Shown here: positions 5,446 through 6,483 of the stretch, one piece after another
How the letters are laid out: every line of letters starts with the position of its first letter
Numbering within the stretch: position 1 is the stretch's first letter
NCBI GenBank assembly: GCA_017964745.1
Contig: JAGCRJ010000289.1
Coordinates: 1 to 6,483 of the forward strand
Direction: 5' to 3'
Length of the DNA: 6,483 nucleotides
From: Lachnospiraceae bacterium
Lineage (GTDB): Bacteria; Bacillota; Clostridia; Lachnospirales; Lachnospiraceae
Translations under genes and position numbers: made by a program
Notes under the pieces: generated by a model
Databases searched by the model: none
Told to the model about the DNA's origin: nothing
What the model saw: the letters and a program-made list of their open reading frames with translations, nothing else

Positions 5446-6483
5446 AAAAATCAGGATACCTGTATTTTATATACTTTCATTTATGCTGCCGGCGGCCTTG
5501 ATCGCATGTGCATTTGCCTCTGTTTCAATTTATCCCGGCGGGGATTTCACATCCCTGATACTGGATCTGAGGATGGAGCATCTGGCCTTTTATAATTTCA
5601 TTAACAACGTCTCCGATGGATTTAATTCGTTATCATATCAGTCTCTCGGAGGTCTTGGCGGAGGCATCATCAATTCCCTTCAGATGTATTGCGGACCTGC
5701 GTTTATCCTTTTTTCTTTCTTTGATCTTCAGGCCTTTCCGTGGGTTTTGTGGTGGCTGATCGTCTGCATGATAGGAATGTGCGGACTTGCCGAATTCATA
5801 TATCTGAAAAATGGCTTCCGGAGTTCTGTATCCGATTGTAAAGCACTTGTTTTTTCCGTCTGCTATGCACTTATGTCATGCATGGTGATCTATACCATAG
5901 TTCCCGTATGGATATGGGGAGGTATCTTTCTTCCGTTTATCGCACTCGGACTGGATAAGGTGATCGATGAAAAGGATTATTACTTTTTCATCCTGTCGGT
6001 CACTTTTGCCATAATATTTGATTACTATATGGCATATATCCTTGTTATTTTCTCTGTGGTTTATTTCATATACAGGATTCTTCTCTTAAAGTTTTCGATG
6101 AAGAATGCTTTAAGTCTTGCTTGCAGATGCCTGGGTTGTGGGATTTTTTCTGCTATGCTTTCGGCTTTTTCCTGGCTTCCCGTTCTTTATGATCTGATGC
6201 TCGGAAAAGCCTCGGAAAACAGAAGTGTGACATACGGCCTGATAAGAAATCCTATCAAAGTTCTTCTTCAATTACTTCCGATGAGCTATGACGGCCTTCT
6301 TAAGCATTCGCTTCCGTTTATCTATTGCGGTATTGTTCCTCTTGTCTTTCTTGTCCTGTTCTTCCTGAATAAAAAGATATCGAAAAGAGAGAAGATCGTG
6401 TCCTGCGCGACGCTCCTTGCTTTACTTTTATGCCTGATCATAGGAGCTTTGGACATAGTCTGGATGTTCTTTGCCGAACCCAA
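5429..6483 (+). CDS. YfhO-family membrane protein, paralogue 3 (3' end cut off; 351 residues visible)
   Basis: An open frame starts at ATG 5429 and is uninterrupted to the window edge, with no stop. It begins MREINKKIRIPVFYIL, has TM1 at about residues 11-31, and aligns without gaps to paralogue 2 over roughly the first 220 residues. Shared features are SIYPG, the first-loop Asp46 (in LDLRME), GLGGG, CYALMS (145-150), PVW, and YYMAYI. Over residues 142-220 it matches paralogue 2 at 32 of 79 positions, so it is the divergent member. Differences are Gln50 to Glu, and Tyr162-Asp163 to Ile-Trp in the PMWYD motif. The window ends at DIVWMFFAEP, which corresponds to the DRLWHGFRDP motif region, so roughly the C-terminal membrane helices and the outer domain are missing from view. 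It overlaps the paralogue 2 stop by 17 nt and is preceded by AAAGGAAAG. It is probably a YfhO-type transferase with altered specificity, or a non-catalytic partner. Confidence 0.85.
   Translation, partial: MREINKKIRIPVFYILSFMLPAALIACAFASVSIYPGGDFTSLILDLRMEHLAFYNFINNVSDGFNSLSYQSLGGLGGGIINSLQMYCGPAFILFSFFDLQAFPWVLWWLIVCMIGMCGLAEFIYLKNGFRSSVSDCKALVFSVCYALMSCMVIYTIVPVWIWGGIFLPFIALGLDKVIDEKDYYFFILSVTFAIIFDYYMAYILVIFSVVYFIYRILLLKFSMKNALSLACRCLGCGIFSAMLSAFSWLPVLYDLMLGKASENRSVTYGLIRNPIKVLLQLLPMSYDGLLKHSLPFIYCGIVPLVFLVLFFLNKKISKREKIVSCATLLALLLCLIIGALDIVWMFFAEP
5861..5879 (+). repeat. Copy 3 of the 19-nt word shared by the YfhO genes
   Basis: Identical to 270-288 and 3448-3466. It encodes residues 145-150 of paralogue 3 plus the first base of the next codon; the flanking DNA has diverged from the other two copies. 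Confidence 0.85.

Noticed and set aside
1..6483. tRNA, rRNA, CRISPR, insertion sequence or riboswitch
   Set aside because: The whole window is occupied by long, plausible membrane-protein genes. The only repeated words noticed are homologous coding motifs, with no regularly spaced array and no inverted-repeat-bounded element.

Overview
The window is entirely protein-coding on the + strand. It looks like the middle of one tightly packed operon, cut at both ends. Moderate G+C (low-to-mid 40s % by eye), Shine-Dalgarno sites of the AAGGA/GGGAGG type, and tandem YfhO-type proteins next to ArnE/EmrE-like small transporters all fit a Clostridia-type Firmicute, perhaps a Lachnospiraceae member. The taxon is inferred from style only; no marker gene is present.

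Layout: (1) the 3' part of a YfhO-family polytopic membrane protein (visible from base 1 to the stop at 2288; its true start lies upstream); (2) a 126-residue four-helix SMR/EamA-type protein (2285-2665); (3) a second, different 116-residue SMR/EamA-type protein (2658-3008); (4) a complete second YfhO-family protein of 809 residues (3016-5445); (5) the 5' part of a third YfhO-family protein (from 5429, running off the right edge with 351 residues visible). Junctions are a 4-nt overlap, an 8-nt overlap, a 7-nt gap and a 17-nt overlap. I see no room for an internal promoter or terminator and no intergenic stretch of any length.

Proposed joint function (inference from family knowledge): YfhO-family proteins are GT-C-fold, multi-pass enzymes. 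In Bacillus, Listeria and Staphylococcus they transfer a sugar from undecaprenyl phosphate to lipoteichoic acid or related cell-surface polymers on the outer face of the membrane. Such systems need a cytoplasmic GT-A enzyme that makes undecaprenyl-P-sugar and a flippase that moves it across the membrane. Here an ArnE/ArnF-like pair of small transporters sits exactly where a flippase would be expected, between YfhO paralogues. The GT-A partner is not in the window. Three YfhO paralogues around one putative flippase suggest one lipid-linked sugar pool feeding several transferases with different acceptors or linkages.

Points most worth a second look: the heterodimer-like SMR pair carries a Lys and a Glu at the same position of transmembrane helix 3; the third YfhO paralogue is altered at positions shared by, or expected in, the other two; and the ectodomains of paralogues 1 and 2 have diverged more than their membrane halves.
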